From contig NZ_AZEQ01000014.1 of assembly GCF_001436025.1 (NCBI RefSeq), positions 1 through 64,000 on the forward strand: a DNA stretch of 64,000 nt, given 5' to 3'. The DNA is from Limosilactobacillus mucosae DSM 13345. Lineage in GTDB: Bacteria; Bacillota; Bacilli; Lactobacillales; Lactobacillaceae. The translations under genes were made by a program, and so were the position numbers. The notes under the pieces were generated by a model. It was given only the letters and a program-made list of their open reading frames with translations. It made no database searches and was not told the DNA's origin. Shown piece by piece: positions 9,532 to 19,487 of the stretch; the stretch's first letter is position 1; each line of letters opens with the position of its first letter.

Positions 9532-10062
9532 TTAGCTGCGACGACCGCCACGGCCCCCACGCTTGCCATCCGTTTGCCGTTTCAGCGTTGACAGGCGTGA
9601 TTCGCTTTCTTTCATAAAACTGGCCAGCATATTGTCGAAGCTGTCATTTTGCCGGTGATGACGAGCCCCAGAAAAGCCGCGCTGTGGTGCATGGTTGAAT
9701 TCACGGTGTTCATGGCGCTCTTGAGTGTGAGCATGACCATGAGCCTCTTCATCATGACGTCGTTCGTGGAAGCCGTGTCCCTGTTCGCGATGGTTTTCGC
9801 GCTCCTCATGGTGGTGACGTTCTTCCTTAGGTTGAGCTTCCTTCATCGATAAGGCGATCTTGCCATCACTGCCAATCTTCATTACCTTGACAGTTACCGT
9901 ATCGCCGACTGACAGAACGTCGTGAATGTCTTTGATGAAGCGATCAGAAATCTGACTGATATGAACCAATCCCGTCTGGTTATCGTCTAGATCAACGAAA
10001 GCCCCGAAATTAGTAATACCTGAGATCTTCCCTGAAACCTTTGCTCCTTCTTCAATTGCCAT
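9532..10062 (-). CDS. S1-domain RNA-binding protein with His-rich tail (YabR type)
   Basis: Residues 1-75 form a single S1/OB-fold RNA-binding domain (VSGKISGITNFGAFVDL), as in the YabR and general stress protein 13 group of Firmicutes. The rest is unusual: roughly residues 78-150 are extremely rich in His, Glu and Arg (about 15 His in 60 residues, including HHHEER and ERHEHREF), ending in a basic Gly/Arg tail. The S1 domain implies RNA or ribosome binding. The His-rich part could bind metal or be a disordered RNA contact region; that is inference. The gene heads the S1-tilS-hpt run. Confidence 0.9.
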   Translation of the reverse strand: MAIEEGAKVSGKISGITNFGAFVDLDDNQTGLVHISQISDRFIKDIHDVLSVGDTVTVKVMKIGSDGKIALSMKEAQPKEERHHHEERENHREQGHGFHERRHDEEAHGHAHTQERHEHREFNHAPQRGFSGARHHRQNDSFDNMLASFMKESESRLSTLKRQTDGKRGGRGGRRS

Positions 10063-10112
10063 GAACTAGCTGGCCCTCCTCATTAAAAATTAATCATTTA
10101 TTTACAGTTTTG

Positions 10113-10140
10113 AGTATAACATAAATCAACATTGTTACAA
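10113..10140 (-). promoter_or_regulatory. Promoter of S1-tilS-hpt
   Basis: Minus-strand -35 TTGTAA (10135-10140) and -10 TATACT (10113-10118) with a 16-base spacer. Confidence 0.6.
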
Positions 10141-10236
10141 GTGAACAATTATCGCAATAAAGCGAACAAAAAAACCCAAAACCGCTTTCTTACATCGTCA
10201 ATTAAACGCTGTCACGATTTTTAAAGCGCTTTTAGC

Positions 10237-10599
10237 TTAATTAGCAAAGTTATAAATCGTTTCGCCTTTTTTAGCGTAGTTGTATTTGGAACGAATCAGC
10301 TGTTGAAGATATTCAGGATCATTCAGCTCTTTAATGTGACTGTTCAGCTGCTTTTGCTTGCTTTTCTGCTTGGTTAGCTGCGTTTGCGTCTGTTGAATCT
10401 GAGCATTGACCCGGCCAAGCTGCCGCTGGTTTTTCCAGATCTGAACACCAAATACCAGAACAAAAACGCCAATTATGCCGATCATCGCTAAAAAGCGGTG
10501 CTTATGGATTTTTCGAGCATAGGCCTTATCCGCCGCCTGCTGAGCTGTTTTCTGCTGAGCATATGGCGTATCAAGGCTGTAGACATTGCGACCTTTCAT
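10237..10599 (-). CDS. divIC: Septum formation initiator DivIC
   Basis: A 120-residue bitopic membrane protein: short N-terminal cytoplasmic part, one membrane helix (about residues 32-52) and an extracytoplasmic coiled coil rich in Gln, Lys and Leu. This matches DivIC/FtsL-type divisome proteins. Position between rqcP and the S1 gene is exactly that of divIC in Firmicutes. It would bridge FtsL and DivIB at the septum. Confidence 0.9.
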   Translation of the reverse strand: MKGRNVYSLDTPYAQQKTAQQAADKAYARKIHKHRFLAMIGIIGVFVLVFGVQIWKNQRQLGRVNAQIQQTQTQLTKQKSKQKQLNSHIKELNDPEYLQQLIRSKYNYAKKGETIYNFAN

Positions 10600-10632
10600 T
10601 GAGAATTCCTCACCTTGTAATTATTGTCCAAA

Positions 10633-10662
10633 GTATAACAGGATTTTTTAGCAACTGTCCAA
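10633..10662 (-). promoter_or_regulatory. Promoter of divIC
   Basis: Minus-strand -35 TGGACA (10657-10662) and -10 TATACT (10633-10638) with an 18-base spacer, between rqcP and divIC. Confidence 0.6.
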
Positions 10663-10736
10663 CCTAATCCTAAATTACCTGCTGAATCATTTTTGGTTAA
10701 TCGAGCCTAACCGGCACAATCGCTTCAGATCAAAGG

Positions 10737-11018
10737 CTAATCGTCAAATGGATTGCTGAAGTCCTCGGCAAATTTTTCATCAATGATGGTATACATCTGA
10801 TCCGTTTCACTCTTTTTGGTAGTCTCAATAATCTGATCAATTCGGACGGTCTCGGTTTTGTTGCCAAACTGAATGGTCAGCTCATCACCGGCTTTAACGC
10901 TGCTGGACGATTTTGCCGGCTTGCCGTTGACCAGGATTCGTCCCTGATCGGCAATCTTTTTGGCAACCGTCCGCCGCTTGATGATTCGAGAAACCTTTAA
11001 AAATTTGTCTAACCGCAT
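10737..11018 (-). CDS. rqcP: S4-domain RNA-binding protein RqcP
   Basis: A 93-residue protein with an N-terminal S4 RNA-binding domain (MRLDKFLKVSRIIKRRTVAKK). RqcP (YabO, Hsp15-like) binds 50S subunits carrying peptidyl-tRNA and assists RqcH in C-terminal alanine tailing of stalled chains. The gene follows mfd by four bases, with its AAAGGAAA ribosome site in the mfd tail, so the two are cotranscribed. Confidence 0.92.
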   Translation of the reverse strand: MRLDKFLKVSRIIKRRTVAKKIADQGRILVNGKPAKSSSSVKAGDELTIQFGNKTETVRIDQIIETTKKSETDQMYTIIDEKFAEDFSNPFDD

Positions 11019-11022
11019 TTAT

Positions 11023-14000
11023 CTATTTCCTTTCCTGATCATGACTTTTTTCTTGCTTGTCTTTTAAATCATGCTTGGCATCATTATCGGCATCGTTAAG
11101 CGCCTGATTGATGCCGCGTACACAGACGATCAGCTGCTTGAGCCAGTCTTTTTGCGTCATCTTCGGCTGAATGATTAATCTGACGGTCAGCAGGCCATCA
11201 TCGGTCTGACCCATCGTTGCCTTAAACCGCGTCGCCGCCAGAGCCTTGATGATTTCAGGAGGCTTGATGGCACGACTGCCGGTCTTGGTGAAGGTCAAAA
11301 CAAGATTGTCGCGCTGACGCTTGATCGATTCCAGCATTGCCGCATCGGCATTCATCTTTAGCTCACCTACCAGCAGCAGATTCTCAACGGGCTCGCCATA
11401 ATCACCAAACCGGTCAATCAGATCGCCTTGCAGATCAAGCAGCTCCTGATCTGATTTTGCCTGGCGCACCTGCTTGTATAGCGCAATCTTTTGGCGTGAG
11501 TCGCTGACGTATTCATCAGGCAGATAGGCTTCCACGTTGATGTCGATTTCGGTATTGGCAATCGGCTTTTTAACCTGGCCACGTTTTTTAGCCACAGCTT
11601 CGCTAAGCATCTCAGCATACAGATCATAGCCAACCGAATCGATAAAGCCGTGCTGCTGCTTGCCCAAAAGATTGCCCGCGCCGCGAATCGCCAAGTCACG
11701 CATGGCAATCTTAAAGCCGCTGCCCAGTTCAGTAAAGTCGCGAATGGCCGCCAGCCGCTTTTCACCAAGTTCCGTCAGCACCTTGTTTGGCTGATACATA
11801 AAATAGGCATAGGCAACGCGATTGCTGCGGCCAATCCGTCCTCGAATCTGGTAGAGCTGAGACAGCCCCATTCGATCGGCATTTTCCACAAACAGCGTGT
11901 TGACGTTGGCAATATCGACGCCTGTTTCAATGATTGAAGTCGTTACCAAAACGTCATCCTCGCCTTGAATGAAGTCATATAAGACGCCTTCCAGCTGTGC
12001 CTCGGTCATCTTGCCATGAATATAGCCGATCCTGGCCTCGGGAACCAGCTCCTGCAATTCGGCAACGGTTCGTTCAATATCGTTGACGCGGTTGTGCAGA
12101 TAATAGACCTGGCCGCCCCGCTGCAGCTCGCGCAGAACCCCATCACGAATCGCGGCTTGGTTTTGTTCCATTACATAGGTTTGAATTGGATAGCGATCAG
12201 CAGGCGGCGTTTCAATTACCGACAGATCACGCACGCCCATCATTGACATGTGCAGCGTCCGCGGAATCGGGGTGGCCGTCAGCGTTAACACGTCAATGTT
12301 GTTTTTTAGCTGTTTGAGCCGTTCTTTATGCTTGACGCCAAATCGCTGCTCCTCATCAATGACCAGCAGTCCCAGATCATTAAACTGAACGTCTTTGCTA
12401 AGCAGCCGATGCGTGCCGACTACGACGTCAATCTTGCCATTCTTGAGGCCCGCTTCGGTTTCTTTAAGCTGTTTAGGCGTTCGAAAGCGCGACATCATAG
12501 CAATCTCAATTGGAAAGCCTTCAAAGCGGCTCTTCATCGTATCATAATGCTGCTGAGCCAGAATCGTGGTTGGAACCAAAAAGGCCACCTGCTTGCCGCC
12601 TAAAACCGCCTTAAAGACTGCTCGCAGCGCTACTTCTGTCTTGCCATAGCCAACATCGCCGACCAAGAGCCGATCCATGGGGCGCTCGCTTTCCATGTCG
12701 GCTTTGATTTCTTTGATGCTGCGCAGCTGATCAGGCGTTTCTTGATAAGGAAACTCGGCTTCAAACTTTTCCTGCAGATAATCGTCTTTAGGAAAGGCAT
12801 AACCCTTTTCTGTTTCTCTGGCTGCATAAAGATCAACCAGCTCATCAGCAATATCCTCGACCCTGGCGGCTACGCGTGCTTTGGTTTTGGCCCACTCGGT
12901 TCCGCCCAGCCGATTGACATGAGGAACCTTGCCTTCGCTGGCCACGTATTTTTGAACCAGATCCAGCTGCGTCACTGGGACAAAGATCTGCGCGTGATTG
13001 CGATAGTTGATCACCATGTAGTCTTGATTGGCTCCATCAACCGTCATCGTCTTAATGCCGGAAAAGATCCCAATCCCATGGTTGACATGAACGACATAGT
13101 CACCGGGCTTTAAGTCGGCGTAACTTTTGAGCCGTTCCGCGTTAGCCAGTTTCTGTGGCCGCACTCGTCGCTGTTTGACCTGAGCAAACATCTCGTTTTC
13201 AGTAATGGCGACCAGATTGGCCTGTGGATATTCAAACCCGTTTGCCAGAGTCATGGCCGTCAGCTGCGTCTGATGCTCCAACAGCTGTTCAGGCTGCGTC
13301 TCAACGGCCTTGACGCCAAATTCAGCCATCGTCTTAGCCATCTGCTGGCGACGCTCTTGACTCTGCGCCAGTAAGACAATCGTTTCGCCCTGAGCCTGCC
13401 AGCGCTGCAGCTCACTTTTCAAAAGCGCCATCTGACCAAAGAAGCGCTGCATGGGACGCGTCTTTAAATCAGTCAGCGCGGCAAACCGTTTGGCCCCCAT
13501 CCCTTTTTTAAACAGCGCCAGGTAGGCCTGGGCATGGGCGTCATCAGCCACCAGCTGCTCTGGATCATGGCCCAGAAAACCGGCCTGTCCCCGTTCATGA
13601 CGCTGCATTTTTTCGTCCAGCCAGCTCATTTCGTCTTTTTCCAGACGCTGGCCCGTTTCTTTAATGCGCGGCCAATCGTCCAGATACAGACTGCCAGCTG
13701 GCGGCAGATAGTCTAAAAGCGAGGCCGCCTCAGGATAGACCAGATCAGCATATTCCAACATTTCAACCGGCAGCTCATGTTTTTTCAGTGCTGTAATCAA
13801 TTCAGCAAAATGACTATTAAGTACTTGTCTTTGTTCCTGATCGGTAACCAATGCCTGCAGGTCAGCCTGCTCTTTGGTCATTTTCTGTGCAACCCGTTCA
13901 AACTCCGTAATTGGCAGGATAAAGTCGGTTGCCGGCAGAATCGTAACTTCAGCAAGATTTTCTTGACTGCGCTGAGATTCCGGATCAAAAGTACGCAGCG

Positions 14001-14601
14001 AGTCAACCTCAGTATCAAAAAGATCGATTCGAATCGGCAGCTCGGTATTTAAGGCATAGACATCAATAATCGAGCCCCGCATGGCAAAGTCACCAGGTCT
14101 TAGTACCATCTGCTGATATTGATAGCCCATTGCTACCAGCTTGGCGCGCAGCTCAGTTGGATCCAGTTCCATGCCTGGTTTCAGCTGCAGCGAGGCCTGA
14201 GCAAACTGCGCTGGTGCAATTAGTTTTCGGCGCAGTCCTGCCACCGAGGCAATCACAATGGCGGGCGTCTGCTGCTGCAGTGCATTAAGGGCCAATACCC
14301 GCTGCAGTCGGTAGTTAGGCGAACTGGTCGCTACTTCAGCTGCCAGTACCTCTTCAACTGGAAACTGATAGATTTCAGTATCAGGCAGCAGGTTCTCTAG
14401 ATCAGTTGCCAGCTTCTGCATATGATAAAGGCTGTCGACAATGATCAGCTGCGGCTGCGTCAGCTTTTCATGCAGCGCCGCCAGCAACAGTGTCTTAGCG
14501 GAGCCGGCAACCCCAGTAATCAATTGATTTTTTTGATCGCGAATCGTTGTCAGAATCGTTTTAAAATCCTTGGTCGATTCGATAAATTCGGTCAGACGCA
14601 T
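11023..14601 (-). CDS. mfd: Transcription-repair coupling factor
   Basis: Translocase that removes stalled RNA polymerase from damaged DNA and recruits UvrA. The 1192-residue length is normal. UvrB-like N-terminal domains are followed by the CarD-like RNA polymerase interaction domain ([16 protein letters not shown]), the RecG-like helicase with Walker [12 protein letters not shown], the DEEQRFG box, and the helicase C domain with GRIGRS. The C-terminal end is charged and possibly disordered. It lies between pth and rqcP, as in other Firmicutes. Confidence 0.98.
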   Translation of the reverse strand: MRLTEFIESTKDFKTILTTIRDQKNQLITGVAGSAKTLLLAALHEKLTQPQLIIVDSLYHMQKLATDLENLLPDTEIYQFPVEEVLAAEVATSSPNYRLQRVLALNALQQQTPAIVIASVAGLRRKLIAPAQFAQASLQLKPGMELDPTELRAKLVAMGYQYQQMVLRPGDFAMRGSIIDVYALNTELPIRIDLFDTEVDSLRTFDPESQRSQENLAEVTILPATDFILPITEFERVAQKMTKEQADLQALVTDQEQRQVLNSHFAELITALKKHELPVEMLEYADLVYPEAASLLDYLPPAGSLYLDDWPRIKETGQRLEKDEMSWLDEKMQRHERGQAGFLGHDPEQLVADDAHAQAYLALFKKGMGAKRFAALTDLKTRPMQRFFGQMALLKSELQRWQAQGETIVLLAQSQERRQQMAKTMAEFGVKAVETQPEQLLEHQTQLTAMTLANGFEYPQANLVAITENEMFAQVKQRRVRPQKLANAERLKSYADLKPGDYVVHVNHGIGIFSGIKTMTVDGANQDYMVINYRNHAQIFVPVTQLDLVQKYVASEGKVPHVNRLGGTEWAKTKARVAARVEDIADELVDLYAARETEKGYAFPKDDYLQEKFEAEFPYQETPDQLRSIKEIKADMESERPMDRLLVGDVGYGKTEVALRAVFKAVLGGKQVAFLVPTTILAQQHYDTMKSRFEGFPIEIAMMSRFRTPKQLKETEAGLKNGKIDVVVGTHRLLSKDVQFNDLGLLVIDEEQRFGVKHKERLKQLKNNIDVLTLTATPIPRTLHMSMMGVRDLSVIETPPADRYPIQTYVMEQNQAAIRDGVLRELQRGGQVYYLHNRVNDIERTVAELQELVPEARIGYIHGKMTEAQLEGVLYDFIQGEDDVLVTTSIIETGVDIANVNTLFVENADRMGLSQLYQIRGRIGRSNRVAYAYFMYQPNKVLTELGEKRLAAIRDFTELGSGFKIAMRDLAIRGAGNLLGKQQHGFIDSVGYDLYAEMLSEAVAKKRGQVKKPIANTEIDINVEAYLPDEYVSDSRQKIALYKQVRQAKSDQELLDLQGDLIDRFGDYGEPVENLLLVGELKMNADAAMLESIKRQRDNLVLTFTKTGSRAIKPPEIIKALAATRFKATMGQTDDGLLTVRLIIQPKMTQKDWLKQLIVCVRGINQALNDADNDAKHDLKDKQEKSHDQERK

Positions 14602-14620
14602 GAAGCCAGCTCCTTTTTGA

Positions 14621-15181
14621 TTAGTTGTATTGATTCATCAATTGGTCAAACGTCTCACCGTGAACCCAGTCGATTAAGGCTTTTTCCGCAACCGCCACGG
14701 CCTGATCAAAAGCAGGGCGCTCCTGTGGCGTAAAGCGGCCCAGCACATGACTGACCACCGTGCCGTTTTGGGGATGATCGATTCCCAGCTTGACCCGATT
14801 GAAATTCTTGGTTCCCAGGTATTGAATGATGCTCTTTAAGCCGTTGTGGCCGCCAGAAGCGCCATGTGTCTTCAAACGAACGCGGCCAACCGGCATGTCC
14901 AGATCATCGGCAACGACAACCAGATCAGCCAGATCAACTTGATAGTAGTCCATCAATGGCTTCACGGCACGACCAGAATCATTCATAAACGTGGTTGGCT
15001 TGACCAGCATTACTTTTTCACCGTCAATCATCCCCGTAGCAGCCACGGCTTCATATTTAGTATGACTAAAGGCCCCCAGCTGGTAGTCGCGTGCAATCTG
15101 TTCAACAACCATAAAGCCGCTGTTGTGCCGCGTTTCGTCATAACGTGAGCCAATATTGCCCAATCCTACGATCATTTTCAT
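14621..15181 (-). CDS. pth: Peptidyl-tRNA hydrolase
   Basis: Releases peptides from drop-off peptidyl-tRNA. The start ATG at 15181 (MKMIVGLGNIG) is chosen because AAAGGTGA lies five bases before it; the frame extends three more codons to a GTG without a ribosome site. The 186 residues include catalytic His in RHNSGF (about residue 20), the FMNDSG substrate loop, and the DDLD catalytic Asp region with SGGHNGL further on. It is first in the pth-mfd-rqcP run. Confidence 0.97.
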   Translation of the reverse strand: MKMIVGLGNIGSRYDETRHNSGFMVVEQIARDYQLGAFSHTKYEAVAATGMIDGEKVMLVKPTTFMNDSGRAVKPLMDYYQVDLADLVVVADDLDMPVGRVRLKTHGASGGHNGLKSIIQYLGTKNFNRVKLGIDHPQNGTVVSHVLGRFTPQERPAFDQAVAVAEKALIDWVHGETFDQLMNQYN

Positions 15182-15249
15182 TAGAATCACCTTTCTTTAC
15201 ACGCAAAAAGGCCGCACGGAGCCGTACCCCGTCCAGCATCAGTGCAATT

Positions 15250-15278
15250 ATTATACCGCAAGTGACGATCAATCAAAA
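15250..15278 (-). promoter_or_regulatory. Promoter of pth-mfd-rqcP
   Basis: Minus-strand -10 TATAAT (15250-15255) and a weak -35 TTTTGA (15273-15278) with a 17-base spacer. The leader before pth is about 60 bases and GC-rich. Confidence 0.5.
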
Positions 15279-15377
15279 AGCAAATGCCCACGCTATTTTT
15301 GCTGATTAGACCATTACGACTTGTGCTATCATGTTGATAGATAATCCACAGACTGCAACTTAATTGGAGGCAATAGC

Positions 15378-16022
15378 ATGATTTTTAACTCTCTGATCAA
15401 AACCAAGGATCAACTGACCACGCTGCCTGAAGATGCCACCTTGGCAGAGGCATTGACCGTTTTGGAAAATACCGGTTTTCGCTGCGTACCGGTTTTAGAC
15501 AAGACGGGGACGATTTTTCGCGGAAACATCTACAAGATGCACATCTATCGGCATAAATCACGACATGGCGACATGGATCTGCCCGTTACCAGCCTGCTGA
15601 AAAACTCAACCAAGTTTATCTCAATCAAGGCCGCCTTTTTCAATGTCTTCTTTACCATTCGTGATCTGCCATACATTGCCGTTTTAGACGAGGACAACCA
15701 CTTTTATGGCATCCTGACGCACAGCCGTGTCTTGCGCATGCTGGCCGAAGCCTGGAACATTAATGCTGGCAGCTATGTTTTAACGGTAACGGTCCCCGAT
15801 GAGCGCGGCGCTTTAGTAACAGCAGCCAAGGAAATTACCCGTTTTACCGACATTGCCAACGTCATCTCGCTTAACCTTGACCCAACCCAGACGCACAACA
15901 AGCAGATTCTGTTTACCCTGCCGGCCAGTGCCGATCAGGCTTTGGTTGACAAAATCGTCAAACGACTGAATCGCAAAGGCTTTGAAGTACCAGAAATCGA
16001 AGACCTGCATCCCAACTATTAA
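15378..16022 (+). CDS. cbpA: CBS-ACT domain protein, c-di-AMP binding CbpA type
   Basis: A 214-residue protein with a CBS pair in the first 130 residues (TTLPEDATLAEALTVLENTG; the second repeat ends in DEDNHFYGILTHSRVLRML) followed by an ACT-like domain (YVLTVTVPDERGALV). This architecture is that of CbpA, a protein in Listeria and lactobacilli reported to bind cyclic di-AMP. Its downstream role is not evident here. It is one of few plus-strand genes; the ATG has a GGAGG site. It is transcribed away from pth and shares a bidirectional terminator with mazF. Confidence 0.75.
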   Translation: MIFNSLIKTKDQLTTLPEDATLAEALTVLENTGFRCVPVLDKTGTIFRGNIYKMHIYRHKSRHGDMDLPVTSLLKNSTKFISIKAAFFNVFFTIRDLPYIAVLDEDNHFYGILTHSRVLRMLAEAWNINAGSYVLTVTVPDERGALVTAAKEITRFTDIANVISLNLDPTQTHNKQILFTLPASADQALVDKIVKRLNRKGFEVPEIEDLHPNY

Positions 16023-16039
16023 AACCAGATTCAGCATGA

Positions 16040-16073
16040 AAAAAGATCCAGTCAACAGCGACTGGATCTTTTT
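16040..16073. terminator. Bidirectional terminator between cbpA and mazF
   Basis: Thirteen-base perfect stem AAAAAGATCCAGT (16040-16052) with ACTGGATCTTTTT (16061-16073); T runs on both strands serve both convergent genes. Confidence 0.9.
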
Positions 16074-16076
16074 GAT

Positions 16077-16430
16077 TTACGATAGATTCAAACTAATGTG
16101 CAGTGCATGGTCGACGTTTTTCATGATCCGATCGTCGAAGCGCGTTAAATGCTTTTTTAAGCGCCGCTTATCAATCGTTCGCAGCTGTTCAAGCAAGATG
16201 ATCGAATCATGGGCGATTCCTGATTCGGCTGCTTTGATCTTAACATGCGTCGGTAAGGTGCTTTTCGTCAGCTGGGCCGTAATGGCAGCTACGATCGTCG
16301 TTGGACTGTAGCGGTTACCGACATCATTTTGAATAATCAGTACTGGCCGCACGCCACCTTGTTCTGAGCCAATCACTGGCGACAGATCCGCAAGATAAAC
16401 GTCACCGCGCTGAATCCGTATCTTCCCCAT
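16077..16430 (-). CDS. mazF: MazF/PemK-type endoribonuclease toxin
   Basis: A 117-residue MazF-family mRNA interferase, closely similar to Bacillus Ndo[20 protein letters not shown], the RPVLIIQND strand with the catalytic Arg, and [10 protein letters not shown] with the catalytic Thr. It cleaves single-stranded mRNA at short sites. It follows alr by 14 bases. In Bacillus an antitoxin gene (ndoAI) sits between alr and the toxin; none is present here and no short reading frame fits, so the gene is an apparent orphan. Confidence 0.93.
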   Translation of the reverse strand: MGKIRIQRGDVYLADLSPVIGSEQGGVRPVLIIQNDVGNRYSPTTIVAAITAQLTKSTLPTHVKIKAAESGIAHDSIILLEQLRTIDKRRLKKHLTRFDDRIMKNVDHALHISLNLS

Positions 16431-16444
16431 TCATCATCGCCTGC

Positions 16445-17563
16445 CTAGTTTTTATAGCGTCGCATTAATCGCGGTGTAATACTCGTCAGGATTTCATAAT
16501 TGATCGTGTGTGCATGATCGGCCAGATCGGTTGCTGAAAGCGTCTTGCCTTTTGAACTTCCCATCAAAACGACCTCAGTTCCGATTGGCATTGACTCAGG
16601 CAGCCGAATCATCATTTGATCCATGCAAATCCGCCCTAAGATATCGCATTCCTTATCAGCCACTAAGACCTTAAAGCCCTGCATCCGGCGCAGATAGCCA
16701 TCCGCATAGCCAATTGGCAGCGTAGCGACCCATTCATCGTTTTGTGCGGTATAGGTCGCGCCATAGCTGATGGATTCGCCAGCCTGCAGATACTTAACAA
16801 AAGTCGTCTTTGCAACGATTGAAGCTACCGGCTGCAGATCCAGCGAATCAGGCAGCTCATGACCAGAAGGATTGCAGCCATACATCGAGATCCCCATCCG
16901 AACCGTATTGGCTGCAATCGTTTCGCGATGCCACATGCCGACTGCAGAATTGGCCATGTGAACGTAAGGCGGTTTTTGATCAACTGCAGCCAAAAACTCA
17001 TGCCAGCGTCCCAGCTGCTGCTTAAAATAGGTATCGTCAGCCGCGTCAGCCGTGGCAAAGTGCGTAAACAGTCCTTCAAAAACGAAGGCTGGCTGGTTAA
17101 CCAGTGCCAAAGCCTGCTTTAGTTCAGCAACGTCGCGAAAACCGATCCGTCCCATGCCGGTATCCAGTGCCAGGTGAACCTTCAGCGGCGGCAGCGACTC
17201 ATTTTTGGCCAGTTCAGCATATTCCTTAAGCCAGTTGACGCTGCCCACCGTCAGCGAGATATCGTTTAAAGCCGCAACCGGCGCATAGTGAACCGGCGTC
17301 AGTCCCAATACCAGCATCAACTGATCGATACCGGCATTTCTAAGCTCGAGTCCCTCATCAAGCATGGCCACACAAAAGCCATCAACACCAGCTTCCTTAG
17401 CGGCATGAGCAACCGGTACGGCACCATGTCCATAGGCATCAGCCTTGACGACAGCCAGGATTCGACTGCCGGCTGGCAAGGCGGCCTGCTGCTGTTTGAT
17501 ATTATGCTTCAATGCCTTTAGATCGACTATCATAGCGGCATCCCGCAATTGTGCGCTAATCAT
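16445..17563 (-). CDS. alr: Alanine racemase
   Basis: PLP enzyme that makes D-alanine for peptidoglycan and teichoic acids. The 372-residue length is standard. PLP-binding Lys40 is in AVVKADAYGHG, and the second catalytic base Tyr is in ISYGATYTA in the C-terminal beta domain. The start overlaps the end of acpS by eight bases, so it is translationally coupled in the cshA-acpS-alr-mazF run. D-Ala supply fits with murF two genes upstream. Confidence 0.97.
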   Translation of the reverse strand: MISAQLRDAAMIVDLKALKHNIKQQQAALPAGSRILAVVKADAYGHGAVPVAHAAKEAGVDGFCVAMLDEGLELRNAGIDQLMLVLGLTPVHYAPVAALNDISLTVGSVNWLKEYAELAKNESLPPLKVHLALDTGMGRIGFRDVAELKQALALVNQPAFVFEGLFTHFATADAADDTYFKQQLGRWHEFLAAVDQKPPYVHMANSAVGMWHRETIAANTVRMGISMYGCNPSGHELPDSLDLQPVASIVAKTTFVKYLQAGESISYGATYTAQNDEWVATLPIGYADGYLRRMQGFKVLVADKECDILGRICMDQMMIRLPESMPIGTEVVLMGSSKGKTLSATDLADHAHTINYEILTSITPRLMRRYKN

Positions 17564-17930
17564 TTTTCTGATCGCTTGTCCTTTCCAAAATGATCTCAGT
17601 CATGACCAGATCTTTCGTATGACTGACCGATGCCCACACTTGACCTTCAAATGGCGATTTAACCACGATTGGCCGACCGCTTTGATTATTGATGATCGCA
17701 ATGTCTTGAAAGCCGACCTCACGACCGATCCCAGTTCCCCAAGCCTTAGCAAAGGCCTCTTTTAGCGACCAGCGACCAGCAATGTATTCATAGCGGCGCT
17801 GACCGCCTAATTTTGCCAATTGTTCCAATTCAGGCGGCGTAAGGATTCGCTTGACGAAACTGGGCGTCTTTTCAACGGCACGCTTCACGCGGGCAATTTC
17901 CGTTAAATCAATTCCAAATCCTTGAATCAT
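17556..17930 (-). CDS. acpS: Holo-[acyl-carrier-protein] synthase
   Basis: Transfers 4'-phosphopantetheine from CoA to acyl carrier protein. At 124 residues it is full length for the trimeric AcpS family: GFGIDLTEIARV holds the Mg-binding Asp, and RWSLKEAFAKAWGTG the second metal ligand Glu. It starts three bases after the cshA stop and overlaps alr, the usual acpS-alr order of Firmicutes. Confidence 0.96.
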   Translation of the reverse strand: MIQGFGIDLTEIARVKRAVEKTPSFVKRILTPPELEQLAKLGGQRRYEYIAGRWSLKEAFAKAWGTGIGREVGFQDIAIINNQSGRPIVVKSPFEGQVWASVSHTKDLVMTEIILERTSDQKND

Positions 17931-17933
17931 TGT

Positions 17934-19439
17934 CTATTGTTCCTGACCACCACGGCGGCGAATGTTAAAGCCGCGGCGTCCATTGCCATGCGAGTCTTCG
18001 CGATAGCTGCGGCGACTCTTGCTCTGACCGGTACGCTTGCCACCACGATAACTGCGATGCGATGAGTTGCCATGGCGATAGCTGCTGCCACGATAACTGC
18101 TCTGACGACGCTTGCGCCGTGGCAATGGCCGTTCTGGCGTAATCTTAACCGGTACCTGGCTGGCAGCTTCTTTGGTCATATCATTAAGCAGGGCCGCTGC
18201 CAGATCAAGGGCATCATGCGTTTCCAGCAGTTTTTGCGCGGCGTCGGCATAGCGCTGCGTGGATGGCTGTGCGATCAGTTCATCGATCTCACTGACGGCA
18301 CTGGCCAGCTGCCCCTTAAACGCTTCTTCTTCAGTTGGCGGCTTCAAAGGCAGCATGCGCACCTTGGTCAGCTTTTCAATCTCATGCAGATAGTCCATCT
18401 CATTTGGCGTGACAAACGTTAACGAAACGCCATGATGCCCGGCACGACCCGTTCGGCCAATCCGGTGAACGTAGCTGTCAGGATCGGATGGAATATCATA
18501 GTTGTAGACATGCGTAACGCCTGAGATGTCAAGTCCACGTGCCGCAACGTCGGTGGCAACCAGGATATCAAGCTTGCCTTCCTTAAAGCGTTTCATGATC
18601 TTGGTCCGCCGATCCTGCGTCAGATCGCCATGAATACCAGCCGCATTATAGCCGCGTGCCGTCAAGCCCTTTGACAGTTCATCGACACGGCGCTTGGTCC
18701 GGCCAAATACGATCGTTAAGTCAGGATCTTGAACATCGATCAGTCGCGTCATGATGTCGAACTTTTCATAATCGCGCGCCCGAACGTAGTATTGATCCAC
18801 CAGGTCGGTCGTCAGCTCTTGGGCTTGAATGCGTACGGTCTTAGGCTCTTTCATAAACTGCATGCCGATCCGCTTGATTTCTGGCGGCATCGTTGCACTG
18901 AACAGAAGCGTCTGTCGCGTTGCCGGCGTTTCGTTGATAATGGCTTCAATGTCTTCCAAAAAGCCCATGTTCAGCATCTCATCAGCCTCATCCAAAACCA
19001 GCGTATTGATCTGGCTCAAATCAACCGTATGCCGGCGAATATGATCGCGCAGACGGCCCGGCGTCCCAACCAAAATCTCCGGCTGATGCTTCAGACTCTT
19101 GATCTGACGGCGAATATCAGCTCCACCATAAACGACCTGAACCTTGGCCCGCTTGTCTTTTCCCAGCCGATACAGTTCTTCTTGCGTCTGGATCGCCAAT
19201 TCACGCGTTGGCGAAATGATCAGGGCCTGAATTGCCGGATTCTGAGGATCAATGTGTTCAAGAATCGGCAGTCCAAACGCGGCCGTCTTACCGGTCCCGG
19301 TTTGTGCCTGACCAATTACGTCATCACCGTTTAAAACCATCGGAATCGTCTGTTCTTGAATTGGCGTGGCTTCTTCATAGCCACTGCGTTTGATGGCTTT
19401 AAGCAGGCTGTTTGACAACCCTAATTCTCCAAATTTCAC
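17934..19439 (-). CDS. cshA: DEAD-box RNA helicase CshA
   Basis: ATP-dependent RNA helicase of cold adaptation, ribosome assembly and RNA decay. The 501 residues contain the Q motif (ATPIQEQTIP), Walker A AQTGTGKT (about 45-52), DEAD in VLDEADEML, SAT, and HRIGRTGRAG. The last 75 or so residues form a basic Arg/Gly/Ser/Tyr-rich tail with repeated SYRGG-like units that should bind RNA. The ribosome site is AAGGAG. Location upstream of acpS and alr is conserved in lactobacilli. Confidence 0.95.
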   Translation of the reverse strand: MKFGELGLSNSLLKAIKRSGYEEATPIQEQTIPMVLNGDDVIGQAQTGTGKTAAFGLPILEHIDPQNPAIQALIISPTRELAIQTQEELYRLGKDKRAKVQVVYGGADIRRQIKSLKHQPEILVGTPGRLRDHIRRHTVDLSQINTLVLDEADEMLNMGFLEDIEAIINETPATRQTLLFSATMPPEIKRIGMQFMKEPKTVRIQAQELTTDLVDQYYVRARDYEKFDIMTRLIDVQDPDLTIVFGRTKRRVDELSKGLTARGYNAAGIHGDLTQDRRTKIMKRFKEGKLDILVATDVAARGLDISGVTHVYNYDIPSDPDSYVHRIGRTGRAGHHGVSLTFVTPNEMDYLHEIEKLTKVRMLPLKPPTEEEAFKGQLASAVSEIDELIAQPSTQRYADAAQKLLETHDALDLAAALLNDMTKEAASQVPVKITPERPLPRRKRRQSSYRGSSYRHGNSSHRSYRGGKRTGQSKSRRSYREDSHGNGRRGFNIRRRGGQEQ

Positions 19440-19487
19440 TTAAATAAATTCTCCTTAAAATTCAATCATGACTAGACATGATTATGA

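Noticed and set aside
10225-10234. Palindrome AAAGCGCTTT after the S1 gene promoter region
   Set aside because: No loop and no T run, so not a terminator; too short for an operator call.
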